A model generated the notes under the pieces. The model saw nothing but the letters and a program-made list of their open reading frames with translations, ran no database searches and was not told the DNA's origin. The position numbers were made by a program, and so were the translations under genes. A stretch of DNA of 64,000 nt from Zhuqueibacter pondensis. Lineage in GTDB: Bacteria; Zhuqueibacterota; Zhuqueibacteria; Zhuqueibacterales; Zhuqueibacteraceae. Where the stretch lies: contig JAPDQK010000026.1 in NCBI GenBank assembly GCA_034505955.1, positions 10,795 through 74,794 of the forward strand. Reading direction: 5' to 3'. Every line of letters starts with the position of its first letter. Within the stretch, counting starts at the first letter, position 1. Positions 30,652-39,623 of the stretch are shown piece after piece.

Positions 30652-31437
30652 TCAGTTCTGCAATTCACGCAAGCGCGACAGGGCTTGAGGCGCTTCTTTG
30701 GCTTTGGGAAAACGCTCGAGCAAGGTTTCCAGGGTTTTCTTTCCAGCATTCGTCTGGCCGAGCGCAATCTGATGGTTCGCCAACTTGAGCATGGCGAGGG
30801 GCACTCTGTCACTTTCCGGATAGTTGGAAATGAGATTCTGGAAGGCCTGCAGCGCCTTCTCAATTTGTCCCTCGCCATTATAACTTTCACCGATCCAATA
30901 TTGGGCGTCGTCTGCCAACTCGCCTTGCGGCAAGAACCGCAAGTAGAGCATGAAGCTTTCTCGAGCCTGCTGGTAGTGGCCCTTGACCAAGTCCTGGTAT
31001 GCCGCTTCGTACAGTCGCACCGAGCCTGGAAACTGCAAACGAAGATTGGCGGTCGCGGTATCCATCGGACTGACTTTATTGGTGGCTGGCGGCGTTGACC
31101 CCGCCGTCGAGGTCGCCAAGCGCAGTTTCGCTGGTAAATTCGAGATCCGCCGGCTCATCTCGTCGAGACGACCATTCAAGAACTCATTCTGCTTGGCGAT
31201 TTGATCGAGTTGTGCACGCATGTCCGCACGCCATCGCTGAGTGGAATCCGCTGCCTGGACTGTCATGAACTGAAGTTGGTTCAGCTGGTACCCGAGGTAT
31301 TGTTGGTCGTTGCGCAGCGAATCCAGCTGGGTGCGTAGAAATGCCGTGTCTTTTTTTAAATTGACAATTTCCTTGCGCGTTGCACAGGCCGGGAGAAAAA
31401 ACAAACTGAGAAACAAGAATAAGGATGAATGGCGCAT
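30652..31437 (-). CDS. YbgF/CpoB-like TPR lipoprotein
   Basis: From the ATG at 31437 the protein has 261 residues with a lipoprotein-type signal (LFLFLSLFFLPAC). A coiled-coil segment follows (EIVNLKKDTAFLRTQLDSLRN to EMSRRIS), then a linker, then three TPR-like repeats (AYQDLVKGHYQQARESFMLYL; ADDAQYWIGESYNGEGQIEKALQ; PLAMLKLANHQIALGQTNAGKK). This order is that of YbgF/CpoB in the Tol-Pal locus, which coordinates outer-membrane constriction with cell-wall synthesis. Pal is encoded about 2.2 kb downstream on the same strand. An earlier ATG at 31446 is possible. Confidence 0.88.
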   Translation of the reverse strand: MRHSSLFLFLSLFFLPACATRKEIVNLKKDTAFLRTQLDSLRNDQQYLGYQLNQLQFMTVQAADSTQRWRADMRAQLDQIAKQNEFLNGRLDEMSRRISNLPAKLRLATSTAGSTPPATNKVSPMDTATANLRLQFPGSVRLYEAAYQDLVKGHYQQARESFMLYLRFLPQGELADDAQYWIGESYNGEGQIEKALQAFQNLISNYPESDRVPLAMLKLANHQIALGQTNAGKKTLETLLERFPKAKEAPQALSRLRELQN

Positions 31438-31782
31438 GACACTCATTCGTGAAATCACCGCGGCAAGCCAATTGACTTTTAACAAACAGGCAGGGCAGCG
31501 GCAGAGATCAAGCCGCCACCCTGCCCTTTGGTCATCTACTCAAAGCCGGAGTATCGGAGGCGGAACTCCATTCAGTGCTTTGGGTAGCCGACCTATACGG
31601 CACTTGAGATATGAGAGGAACAAATGTTTGGCTTAAGTAAAGATAAAAACACCGTGGGTTCTTTTCAAATTAGAAAACTCCAATAATTATTAGAAATTTC
31701 TAATAACTTTGGCAGGCAAAATAGGCGGAAAGCGTGTAGAAGGGTATCCCCACGCAACTAAAGATTTTCTGAAAGCGGATGA
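31438..31782. other. Intergenic region with GC-rich hairpin at 31489-31525
   Basis: Arms 31489-31502 and 31512-31525 (GGCAGGGCAGCGGC / GCCGCCACCCTGCC) pair with two mismatches, and on the leftward strand the hairpin is followed by TGTTTGTTAAAA, so it may end transcription of the two-component operon (33878-31783) before the YbgF-like gene. The stretch 31541-31620 holds further short stems (GGAGT/ACTCC; AGTGC/GCACT). No gene is supported. Confidence 0.5.
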
Positions 31783-33177
31783 TCAACTTGCTGGTATTAC
31801 GTCGGTATCAACCGGCAGGGTGATGAGAAAGGTTGTACCCTTGCCAAGTTCACTTTCGACGGTTATTGAACCGCGGTGGGCCTCAACAATCCATTTGACG
31901 AGCGCCAAACCAAGACCGGCGCCATGCGAACTGAAACCATCCATCGTTCGCCGGTAGAAGGGGTCGAAAATTTTCGACAGGACCTGGGGAGGAATGCCTG
32001 AGCCGGTATCAGCAAATTGCAGCAAAGCCTGGCCGTCCTGTAAATCACAGTTGAGACGAATGCAGCCATTTTCAGGCGTGTGCTTCAGGGCGTTGTCCAG
32101 AAGATTGAATAACACCTGGCGAATACGCATGCCATCGGCTTGTATGAAAACCTGGGGAACCGGCGTGATGAGAACGGTGATGTTTTTGTCCCGCGCCAGC
32201 AAACAAGCCTCTTCATAAAATTCATTGAGCATGGTGTGCAATGCCACACGCTCCGGTTTGATCTTGAACGTGCCGGCTTGCATGGTGCTGAGACTGAGCA
32301 GATCATCAACGATCCGTTTCATGCGCAGGATTTCATCGTAGATCGAGGCCAGGTTTCTCCGGAGCTCTTCGGCAGGCATTTCCGAATGCATGGCCTCCTC
32401 CACTTGATTGCGCACGATGGTGAGCGGTGTGCGCAGTTCATGCGAGGCCAGGGAGGAGAAGCTCAGGACTTGCCGCATGCTGTTGCGCATCTTTTCAATC
32501 ACTTCATTGATGCGTTCGATAAGCTCGCCGATCTCATCTTTTGTGCGCGCCGTAATTTTGGGCAATTCCCGATCCAGCGGCTGATGCAGCAATTTTTCGG
32601 CATAACGATTCAACTCCTTGATCGGTTGCACAAAACGAACGACCAAAAAAATGCCGCTGATCACGACAAAAAGAAGCGTGACCGGAATCAGAAACAGGGA
32701 GGAAGAAAGAATTTCATGAATGGCGGCTTCGATGTCCGTCAGCGGGTAACCGACGTAAATCTCATAGAGATCGTCTTTCACCCCAAAAAGCCGCAGATGG
32801 CGGCCGCGGAATTCCCTGACGGTTAGAGGTTCCAGGAAGTGGCTTTGCCCCAGCGTGCGCAGCCGCTCCGACTCGAGCTGCGGCGAGCGAAAATATTCGG
32901 TGCCGTCCGCCTGATAAATTTCAATCAATTCCTTGCGCGGACTCAGGCTGCTGCGCGCATCAATATCCGACTTGATGTCCTCATCGGGAATATTTCGCGT
33001 TTTGTAGGCTTCGAGAATGCCGCGAACCCATTCGGCCTCGGCGCGCAGTGAATTGTCGAAGTCTTCATACAACGAGCTTCGGATCACTTCCACGCTCACC
33101 AGGCGAAAGAGCAGGAGCGTGATGAGCACGAGCAGACTGTGCCAGAAGACGATTTTGAGCCGGAATGAATAAAACAT
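31783..33177 (-). CDS. Sensor histidine kinase of the OmpR-type two-component class
   Basis: The 464-residue protein has a first helix (about 10-30: FWHSLLVLITLLLFRLVSV), a periplasmic domain of about 135 residues, a second helix (about 165-187: SLFLIPVTLLFVVISGIFLVV), HAMP, HisKA (SHELRTPLTIVRNQVEEAM) and HATPase_c (NLLDNALKHTPENG, DTGSGIP, GAGLGLALVKWI). The architecture is that of QseC/CusS-like kinases. It lies 5 bases after the response regulator gene, its cognate partner. The signal is unknown; the periplasmic domain (RSSLSPRKELIEIYQADGTEYF) resembles those of heavy-metal and envelope-stress kinases. Confidence 0.93.
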   Translation of the reverse strand: MFYSFRLKIVFWHSLLVLITLLLFRLVSVEVIRSSLYEDFDNSLRAEAEWVRGILEAYKTRNIPDEDIKSDIDARSSLSPRKELIEIYQADGTEYFRSPQLESERLRTLGQSHFLEPLTVREFRGRHLRLFGVKDDLYEIYVGYPLTDIEAAIHEILSSSLFLIPVTLLFVVISGIFLVVRFVQPIKELNRYAEKLLHQPLDRELPKITARTKDEIGELIERINEVIEKMRNSMRQVLSFSSLASHELRTPLTIVRNQVEEAMHSEMPAEELRRNLASIYDEILRMKRIVDDLLSLSTMQAGTFKIKPERVALHTMLNEFYEEACLLARDKNITVLITPVPQVFIQADGMRIRQVLFNLLDNALKHTPENGCIRLNCDLQDGQALLQFADTGSGIPPQVLSKIFDPFYRRTMDGFSSHGAGLGLALVKWIVEAHRGSITVESELGKGTTFLITLPVDTDVIPAS

Positions 33178-33182
33178 ATTTG

Positions 33183-33878
33183 CTACGAATCATCCTTCAA
33201 CATAAACCCCTGGGCATAAACCGTCTGGATCAACTTGGTGGTAAATCCATCATCAATGGCTTTGCGCAGATACCTGACATAAACATCGACAATATTGGTG
33301 CCGGTGTCAAAATTGTACCCCCACACCTGCTCAGCCAGGCGTTTACGCGTCAAGAGCTGATTTTTGTTGCGCAGAAAATATTCCAGCAGCGCGAATTCAC
33401 GCGGCGTTAGCGTGATCTCTTTGTCGCCGCGTTTCACCGTGCGCTTGAGCACGTCCATCGTGAGATCGCCGGCCTGGAGAATCGACATGCGTTTGACGCC
33501 ACCGCGGCGCAAAATCGCTTCGATCCGGGCAAACAACTCGCCGGAATCAAACGGCTTCACGAGATAGTCGTCGGCTCCGATTTGCAACCCCTTGATGCGA
33601 TCTTCGACTTTGTCGCGTGCGGACAGGATCAAGACCGGCGTGGGGTAGGATTGCGCACGCAGTTCTTCCAACACCTCGAATCCCGATTTTTTGGGCAGGT
33701 TGAGATCCAAAATGATCAGCGCAAATTCGCGGGTTTGTGCTTTGTCTCGCGCTTCCACTCCATCGAAGGCCAGCTCGACTTCATATCCCAGGCGCGTCAA
33801 TTGCCGCTCCAGTGACCGCGCGAGTTTTCTTTCATCTTCAACGAGGAGAAGACGAATTTTTTGTTCGGCTGTTTGCAT
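33183..33878 (-). CDS. OmpR/PhoB-family response regulator
   Basis: Read from the ATG at 33878 the protein has 231 residues: receiver (VEDERKL, phosphoacceptor Asp in LILDLNLPKKSG, LSARD, VKPFD) and a winged-helix DNA-binding domain (VKRGDKEITLTPREFALLEYFLRNKNQLLTRKRLAEQVWGYNFDTGTNIVDVYVRYLRKAID). An in-frame TTG at 33893 would add five residues. It should act as a phosphorylation-dependent transcription factor for the kinase encoded next. Targets are unknown; the adjacent symporter gene is one candidate. Confidence 0.94.
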   Translation of the reverse strand: MQTAEQKIRLLLVEDERKLARSLERQLTRLGYEVELAFDGVEARDKAQTREFALIILDLNLPKKSGFEVLEELRAQSYPTPVLILSARDKVEDRIKGLQIGADDYLVKPFDSGELFARIEAILRRGGVKRMSILQAGDLTMDVLKRTVKRGDKEITLTPREFALLEYFLRNKNQLLTRKRLAEQVWGYNFDTGTNIVDVYVRYLRKAIDDGFTTKLIQTVYAQGFMLKDDS

Positions 33879-34018
33879 AAATGATCCGACCAAACCAAAT
33901 GCCCTGCTTGAAATTTATGAATAATCCGGACGAAGGGCAAGAACTTCTTCCAGAAGTGGCGCGCATAACCTCGACTGCCAGTCTGAACTGGAACGTCTGT
34001 GCCAACCGGCCATCTGCG

Positions 34019-36130
34019 CTAAGCCCCCAAATTCACAGCAATCCACAACAGTAAAATGATCACGCCGACCAACAACCAGGTGCCGAAGAACCCGAGATAG
34101 TCGATCTTCATGGGCTTGTGAAATTCCCAATGCGTCTTGGGAAAAAGTTTGCGGGAATCGAAATGGTGTAGGTTTTGGGCATTTTCGGCAACTTTGCGCG
34201 CATCCTGTTCCGGTGTCGGCTGCACCGGGGTGTGAACTTTGGCGAAAAAATAATCCAGTGTCTTTTTGGTCGCCGGCTTGGTAAAATAGCTGAGCAGTAT
34301 GAGCAGCAAAATCGGAAAGAGCGCATCGAAGGCAAAACGCGCCGCCACCAATTGCGCTTTCGTCCAGCTGGTAAAATCTATTCCCACCAAACTCAAAATC
34401 CAAATCTCCGCGTCGAACCGGCCGTACCCGATGAGTTTGGAATTCGGATCTGCGGGATTTTCACGGGCGATTTTTTCATAAAAAATGGGATAAGGCGGCA
34501 CCACCCGTTGCTTGGTGATCTTTTGACCGACATGCCCGGCAAGCCCGGCTTCGACATCCGCTTGGAGTGCTTTGGTAGTTATTGTAATTCGCCGCTCGCG
34601 AGTCTGCTCGAGGAAAGGCGCGTAAGAGCGCGCGGCATCCCAGGACTGAAAGACGTTGGGGATGATCGCCATGATCATGAACGAAACGAAAATCTGAATG
34701 ATCACTGCGGTACGAGAGAGACGGCGCCACATAAACCCGAGCCAAATCGCGGCGCCGAAAATGGCCGGCATGGAAATAAAATATTTGAACAACTCGAGCA
34801 AATTGCTGACATACAACGCCATGCCGATTCCACCCACGATCATCAGCACCACAACGATACGGCCGACCAGGATGTAATGCGCTTCGGGTTTGTTCGGCAC
34901 CAGCGGTTTATACACTTGATTCAGGAACAGCGCCGAAAGGGCAATGGATTGCGCGTCCAATGAGGACATGTTGGCAGCCAGCACGCCGATCATCATGATG
35001 CCCACAAACCCCGGGCCGAGGAGTTTATGGGTGGTGTAGCCCCAAATGAGATCCGGATCGCTGAGGTGACCGGCATACAATCCGATGGCAATGAGACCGG
35101 TCAAGGACCAAAAGATCATCATGAAGCGCTTGAACATCATGCCGCCGATTACTCCGAAGCGCGCCGCAGCTTCGTTGGTGGCCGAGCCGCTGACCTGCAT
35201 CGAAGTCACGACCGCCACGATCGAAACCAGATTGGAGAAGGTCATGGCGACGATCGTGTACCACGCATACTCGCTCAGGGTTTCCGTGCCAAACAGCCAA
35301 AACATGTGCTCCGGCACGGCGGCATGCAAGCCTTTGAACCCGCCGATGGCCACCAAGCCGACGGGCACGAGCATGATCGAAAAGAAAATCATCAGCACGC
35401 CCTGAATGGCATCGGTGATCGCCGCGGCGGCAAAACCTCCCAAGACGACGTAAATGCACACGATGCCACCGTAGACCAGATAAAAATGAACCGGCTTGAC
35501 GTGCGAAATGAAGGCATTGAGCTTGCCCTGGCTGTCCAAACTCTTCAATTGCTCGTAGCGTTCCGCCTCTTGCGAGCTGAGCTTGCCGGCGACGTAAGCT
35601 TCACGGAGCCGGCGATACTCCTCGTATTGCTCGACACTCAAGCGCTCTTCGACGGAATAATCTTGTGGAGATTTGGGAGTCAGCGCCATAAAAGTTTTGG
35701 CGCCCACCAAATAGCCGACGGCGCTGCCAATCAAGGCCATGAAGATCGCAAAGACCGCGTAAGCGCCGCCCAGGAATCTGCTCTCGAAACGCTCGTTAAA
35801 AAAATCGCCGACGGTGGTCAAACGTGCGCGGCGGAACAGCATGGCCGTGAACCAATAGAACGGCGTCAAAAAGAGCACGAGATATTGAATCCACATGCCG
35901 GCAATGCCCTGGCGATAGACCTCGCGTGACAACGCCGCGGCCTGGCTCGCATCCGTCGAGGCACCAAAATTCAAAAAAAATTGATAAATCTTGCCCATCC
36001 GGCGGCCGGCGAGAAAATACTCGTCGGTGTTGACCATGCGGGCGCTGAGGCGTTTGCCGATCCAGATCATGACGACAAAGTACAGCAGAATGATGAGGGC
36101 ATCGAGTATGTGCAGGCCCCAGATGTGCAT
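34019..36130 (-). CDS. Sodium:solute symporter family protein
   Basis: The start at 36130 is preceded by a strong RBS (GGAGGAAGGAAC). The 703-residue protein has about 13 helices with SSS features: ILDALIILLYFVVMIWIGKRL, TDEYFLAGRRMG, NFGASTDASQAAALSREVYRQGIAGMW, GGFAAAAITDAIQGVLM, GVLAANMSSLDAQSIALSALFLNQVYK. A long insert between helices (about 170-225) is Glu/Arg-rich and cytoplasmic or periplasmic coiled-coil in character. Members import sugars, amino acids, carboxylates or nucleosides with Na+; the substrate cannot be assigned here, though the nearby glycosidases hint at sugars. Confidence 0.9.
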   Translation of the reverse strand: MHIWGLHILDALIILLYFVVMIWIGKRLSARMVNTDEYFLAGRRMGKIYQFFLNFGASTDASQAAALSREVYRQGIAGMWIQYLVLFLTPFYWFTAMLFRRARLTTVGDFFNERFESRFLGGAYAVFAIFMALIGSAVGYLVGAKTFMALTPKSPQDYSVEERLSVEQYEEYRRLREAYVAGKLSSQEAERYEQLKSLDSQGKLNAFISHVKPVHFYLVYGGIVCIYVVLGGFAAAAITDAIQGVLMIFFSIMLVPVGLVAIGGFKGLHAAVPEHMFWLFGTETLSEYAWYTIVAMTFSNLVSIVAVVTSMQVSGSATNEAAARFGVIGGMMFKRFMMIFWSLTGLIAIGLYAGHLSDPDLIWGYTTHKLLGPGFVGIMMIGVLAANMSSLDAQSIALSALFLNQVYKPLVPNKPEAHYILVGRIVVVLMIVGGIGMALYVSNLLELFKYFISMPAIFGAAIWLGFMWRRLSRTAVIIQIFVSFMIMAIIPNVFQSWDAARSYAPFLEQTRERRITITTKALQADVEAGLAGHVGQKITKQRVVPPYPIFYEKIARENPADPNSKLIGYGRFDAEIWILSLVGIDFTSWTKAQLVAARFAFDALFPILLLILLSYFTKPATKKTLDYFFAKVHTPVQPTPEQDARKVAENAQNLHHFDSRKLFPKTHWEFHKPMKIDYLGFFGTWLLVGVIILLLWIAVNLGA

Positions 36131-36175
36131 GTTCCTTCCTCCGTTTTTAAATGTAACAGAAAGCCTTTGATACAA

Positions 36176-36277
36176 CGTAACAGTTCAGTATCCCCCGTTA
36201 CGGTGTCATTCAGCAGGCTACGCCCATGGGGCCAAGCTTCCAGAATGACATTTCAAAAGGGGTGGTGAACTGTTACG
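36176..36277. repeat. Nested inverted-repeat element, about 102 bases
   Basis: The outer arms CGTAACAGTTCA (36176-36187) and TGAACTGTTACG (36266-36277) are perfect 12-base inverted repeats. Inside them, TGTCATTC (36204-36211) and GAATGACA (36243-36250) form a second perfect pair. The whole would fold into a long hairpin. The inner arms match those of the element at 18196-18239, so this looks like a dispersed repeat or a MITE upstream of the symporter gene. Confidence 0.7.
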
Positions 36278-36305
36278 ATACAACAATCAGTCTCGCGCCA
36301 AAGTA

Positions 36306-36809
36306 TCAGGGCTGAGAGGCATCTATCGGCAAGGCAACTAGATTGCGACTGCGAAGATAATCACGAAAAGCCTCGAGTCGTGGTAGGCTTGCGCGATCCC
36401 TGGGACGATTCGCTGCCCTCTTGCTGGCAATAATGTCATCCAGGCTGGCGACTGGGAATCGATCCGCGATTATCACCGAGCGACTTTTTGCTTCGGCAAA
36501 AGTTTCAATGCCATCCGGTGCGAAGACCAAATCAAGGTCGAACGGGCCGCTGCGTAGTTGCACGAAATCCTTTCCCGTAACAAGGTCACGCTCAATCTCC
36601 GGGGTCAGGTCATAACCCAGTTCACGCAGCGCCGAAATCAATTTACGGCCATTGTCCGGGCTTTTTGCGGGGAAAATGTCGGCATCTTGCGTGGTCTCGG
36701 GGAATCCGTAAAAAATCGCGCCGGACTTTCCGATAAAAAGATACTCGACCTCCCAGCGTTTAAACACCTCGGCCAAGCGTTCGCCTTGTTGATACGAGAA
36801 TACGCGCAT
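36306..36809 (-). CDS. Nucleotidyltransferase-like protein (DUF6036-type)
   Basis: The 167-residue protein begins RLAEVFKRWEVEYLFIGKSGAIFYGFPETTQDADIFP, a nucleotidyltransferase-fold start with the Gly-Ser helix cap and the DxD pair in TQDADIF. It continues with LRELGYDLTPE, SGPFDLDLVFAPDG and a C-terminal helical part (VASLDDIIASKRAANRPRD) typical of stand-alone antitoxin- or toxin-like nucleotidyltransferases (AbiEii, MNT, DUF6036 types). It lies 3 bases after the 68-residue gene at 36813, on the same strand, forming a two-gene module. Whether it is an active enzyme is not known. Confidence 0.8.
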   Translation of the reverse strand: MRVFSYQQGERLAEVFKRWEVEYLFIGKSGAIFYGFPETTQDADIFPAKSPDNGRKLISALRELGYDLTPEIERDLVTGKDFVQLRSGPFDLDLVFAPDGIETFAEAKSRSVIIADRFPVASLDDIIASKRAANRPRDRASLPRLEAFRDYLRSRNLVALPIDASQP

Positions 36810-36812
36810 TTC

Positions 36813-37019
36813 TCAGTAACCCAAATAACTCGGAAGGTTTTTCTTGCACCACTGCCGGTATTCCTCCATGGTTGCGAACGAACGATAAGGAGCATCATCC
36901 AATACCGGCTTGTAGGTGTAGATAAAAGAATATTGCATTCGTTCACGCAACGAGCGCCGGGCAGCAGCATCAAACTCCTTTTGCCATTCTTGTTGCTCTT
37001 GAAGTGTAGATTTTATCAT
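36813..37019 (-). CDS. 68-aa partner of the nucleotidyltransferase-like gene
   Basis: The small soluble protein has EQQEWQKEFDAAARRSLRERMQYSFIY, then YRSFATMEEYRQWCKKNLPSYLGY. It is charged and helical at the N-terminus with an aromatic C-terminus. I do not recognise a family. The three-base gap to the nucleotidyltransferase-like gene suggests a toxin-antitoxin-like pair in which this is one partner; which of the two is toxic cannot be told from the sequence. Confidence 0.65.
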   Translation of the reverse strand: MIKSTLQEQQEWQKEFDAAARRSLRERMQYSFIYTYKPVLDDAPYRSFATMEEYRQWCKKNLPSYLGY

Positions 37020-37108
37020 CGCTCATTGCCTGCCATGTGGTCAACCATTGAAGCAGAGCTTTGATCCCAACTTAAGCATTGTCCACAACTTTTTCAAGTG
37101 TATTTGTA

Positions 37109-39169
37109 TTATATATGGATTTCCACTTTCCAATCGCCCTCCGGCAACGGCAGCGACAATTTCCCATTCTGAAACATCATAGATTGGCCATTCACCTCCG
37201 CCTTTCGCGCTTCTGCTTTCTCAGCCTGGTGAATTTGCAATTCGATCCAATGGCCGAGAACGCGCAGGCGAGATTTCACCGATTTCAATTCCGGCAGCAG
37301 CCGCGGGCGAATGATCAAGCGATCAATCTCCGGTCGTACCCCGAGCAAGTGATGCACGAAAAAGATGATCATCTCCGCCCACGTCCACGGAATGATGCCG
37401 ACTTGCGGACACGGCGGTGAGGGGCGAGAACCATAAAACTCGAACCAACTGCCGGCTTCGCCGCCTTGGACATCGTGAAGCCAGCGCAAGGCACGCGAGA
37501 CTTTTTCGAAATTGCCGTTTTCGAGATACGCACGCGCGATGAAGAGCGTGGCGAATGGCCACGGCCCCGGCGAATCCGGCTCCGAGCTCACGTGATAACG
37601 ACCGTACCCGCCGATCTCCCAACGCTGATTCCATAACGTTTCGAGATGTGCCAATGTCTTGTACGCCAGCTCGCTTTTCGGATCGATCAGCTCGAAGGCG
37701 ATGGGCAAGGCTTCGGAGGAGTCGGGCTCGAGATAGCAATTCGGATCGTTGGGTGGCAATAAACCGGGGGGAAGAGCATCGGCAGGGATCATTGCCAATG
37801 CGTGCTGAACTTTTCCTGAAGTGAGCCGGCGTTTGATGAAATGGCCGTCTTCGATCATGGCAAATTTCGGATGCGCCAGCATGGCCTGCTTGATCATTGC
37901 CGCGGCATCTCGCCAGCGCTGCGCATGTTGCATATCGCCAATTCGCTCCGCCATGACCGCAGCTTTTTCCAAACCCATCACCACAAAAAGTTGGTATGCC
38001 AGCTCATAGCCTTCGCGGATGCCATACGCGGCATGACGCTCCCAATACTCGCGTGTATTCTTCAGCAAACGTGATTCCTTGTCCCAGTAAATATCTTGCA
38101 ACGGAAACTCTGCAACCGCAACAATTTTTTGCCAATATTGGCGAATGAGGTGCAGGATCGGCTCGCCGCGCCAGCACCATAGATTCCACAACGCATATAA
38201 CAGCACTCCATTTTGATCCAATTCCACCTCGGCGGGATCGCGCACGCGACCGGAATCAACGGTGTCGCCGTGTTCCGTGACGAATTTGTGCAAGAGACGC
38301 TCGATCATGGTTTGCGCCAAATCCTGATGTCCCGCCATTGTCAACCCGATGGTAACCATCGCCTGATCGCGCACCCATTCGAGATTGTATTGCCAAATGC
38401 TGCCGTCCATGACGCCGCTGGTGGAAATGGCCGCAGGAAGTTGCGCGCAAGAGGCGGCAAACAGATGATTCAGGGCCGGATTGTCACAGTCCAATTTGGT
38501 GGTCGCACGCCAGTAATCTTGTGCGTTTGGCGAGGGAAAAGGATCTCGTCCCAAGGCGAGATCAACCTTCCACTCGCCGTCTTCCTCGCTGTTTAAAACA
38601 TACTCGAAAATGGTCGTGGAGGCTTCGATGGGTTTATACATGAACGCCGGTTGCCCGAGCTTTTTTCTCTCGCCGGTGGGGGCATTTTTCGGCTCCGGTA
38701 GCAGCGCCCATACTTCGATCTGATGATTCTGTTTGCCGCGATTTTGCCAGTGCACCACACGCCGCAAGCGAGGCTCCTGTGGGAAGGGGCAGTAAAACTC
38801 TTCGCGTACCTCGACCTCTCCGGCATACCACTCCGCCAGAACGGCAGGCACAGAACCGAATCGTTCCCATGATACCTTCAGTGCGGGGACCTCCGGTCGA
38901 TACTCGCGGCCATCGACCACCACACATACTTGTGAATCCTCAATCCCGCGCTCCGGATGAAAATTCAACGCCTCGCGTTTTTTGCCTAATTTTTCCGGAT
39001 GCATAAATAACAAGCCTAAAGGCGTTCCTTGACCGGAGCGATTCACCTGCACCGCGACCTGAATGTGGCCATTGCCGAGAAAGTAATAAACACACTTCGG
39101 CGGATTGGTTTGCACATCGGGATGGCCAACTTTTGGGTCGTCGGAATAAATGTGTTCTTTGATGTCCAC
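37109..39169 (-). CDS. Six-hairpin glycosidase (GH15/amylo-glucosidase-like fold)
   Basis: The 686-residue soluble protein has an N-terminal beta-rich part (about 1-240: YYFLGNGHIQVAVQVNRSGQGTPLGLLFMHP) and a helical (alpha/alpha)6 barrel part: GSIWQYNLEWVRDQAMVTIGLTMAGHQDLAQTM, GVLLYALWNLWCWRG, YGIREGYELAYQLFVVMGLEKA, PWPFATLFIARAYLENG and GIIPWTWAEMIIFFVHHLLGV. The arrangement recalls glucan-hydrolysing or phosphorolytic six-hairpin enzymes. Substrate and catalytic acids are not certain (candidates: EWVRD and REGYE). No signal peptide is seen. A second, shorter enzyme of the same fold lies at 40413, suggesting a shared glycan pathway. Confidence 0.75.
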   Translation of the reverse strand: MDIKEHIYSDDPKVGHPDVQTNPPKCVYYFLGNGHIQVAVQVNRSGQGTPLGLLFMHPEKLGKKREALNFHPERGIEDSQVCVVVDGREYRPEVPALKVSWERFGSVPAVLAEWYAGEVEVREEFYCPFPQEPRLRRVVHWQNRGKQNHQIEVWALLPEPKNAPTGERKKLGQPAFMYKPIEASTTIFEYVLNSEEDGEWKVDLALGRDPFPSPNAQDYWRATTKLDCDNPALNHLFAASCAQLPAAISTSGVMDGSIWQYNLEWVRDQAMVTIGLTMAGHQDLAQTMIERLLHKFVTEHGDTVDSGRVRDPAEVELDQNGVLLYALWNLWCWRGEPILHLIRQYWQKIVAVAEFPLQDIYWDKESRLLKNTREYWERHAAYGIREGYELAYQLFVVMGLEKAAVMAERIGDMQHAQRWRDAAAMIKQAMLAHPKFAMIEDGHFIKRRLTSGKVQHALAMIPADALPPGLLPPNDPNCYLEPDSSEALPIAFELIDPKSELAYKTLAHLETLWNQRWEIGGYGRYHVSSEPDSPGPWPFATLFIARAYLENGNFEKVSRALRWLHDVQGGEAGSWFEFYGSRPSPPCPQVGIIPWTWAEMIIFFVHHLLGVRPEIDRLIIRPRLLPELKSVKSRLRVLGHWIELQIHQAEKAEARKAEVNGQSMMFQNGKLSLPLPEGDWKVEIHI

Positions 39170-39299
39170 GAGAAATGCCTTTCGATTTGGAAATTTGTTT
39201 GTAATTTGCTATATTTATAAAATCAAACAGGGTCGAACTAATCAACGATAAAAAGTACTCAAAAAACTTTTCCCTTCAAGAGAAACGAGGTGATGAGTT

Positions 39300-39623
39300 A
39301 TGGAAGCTTTAACCACGGATCGCCTGCCTACGCGCGAAGAAATTGACGCGTATGGTGAAGCTGCCGACAAAATTTACGAAAAGCTTCGACCGCAGCTCGA
39401 AGCCGAGCACTGGGGCAAGTACATCACCATCAATCCTGTTAATGGCGATTATGCCATCAGTCGGACGCTTGAAGCCGCGGACAATAAATTGCGCAAAAAA
39501 TATCCCAGTATCGCATTCGTCACCTATCGAATTGGCTATAAAGCGGTGGCGCATTTTGGCGGTACTGGCGCCTCAGACGGGCGACGTCCCAAAGGGGGTA
39601 GACATGATCAAGGGCAAAATTGA
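39300..39623 (+). CDS. Small protein paired with retropepsin-like gene
   Basis: The 107-residue protein has the segment TREEIDAYGEAADKIYEKL, then EHWGKYITINPVNGDYAISRTLEAADNKLRKKYP and FVTYRIGYKAVAHFGG. Small proteins of this pattern commonly precede a retropepsin-like gene in cyanobacteria and other phyla (recalled, not checked). It overlaps that gene by 20 bases. The function is unknown; a regulatory or antitoxin-like role has been suggested for such pairs only by context. Confidence 0.7.
   Translation: MEALTTDRLPTREEIDAYGEAADKIYEKLRPQLEAEHWGKYITINPVNGDYAISRTLEAADNKLRKKYPSIAFVTYRIGYKAVAHFGGTGASDGRRPKGGRHDQGQN

Noticed and set aside
31489..31620. Stems resembling a structured RNA (possible c-di-GMP riboswitch-like fold)
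   Set aside because: The sequence lacks the conserved GEMM-type core and does not precede a gene on the same strand in a fitting position; a 43-codon open frame there also has no RBS or homology.
33915..34403. Leftward frame overlapping the end of the symporter gene
   Set aside because: It is out of frame with the symporter and shows no domain; it is a shadow.
34175..34963. Long rightward frame inside the symporter gene
   Set aside because: It is His/Arg/Gln-rich without domains, as expected for an antisense shadow of a membrane protein.
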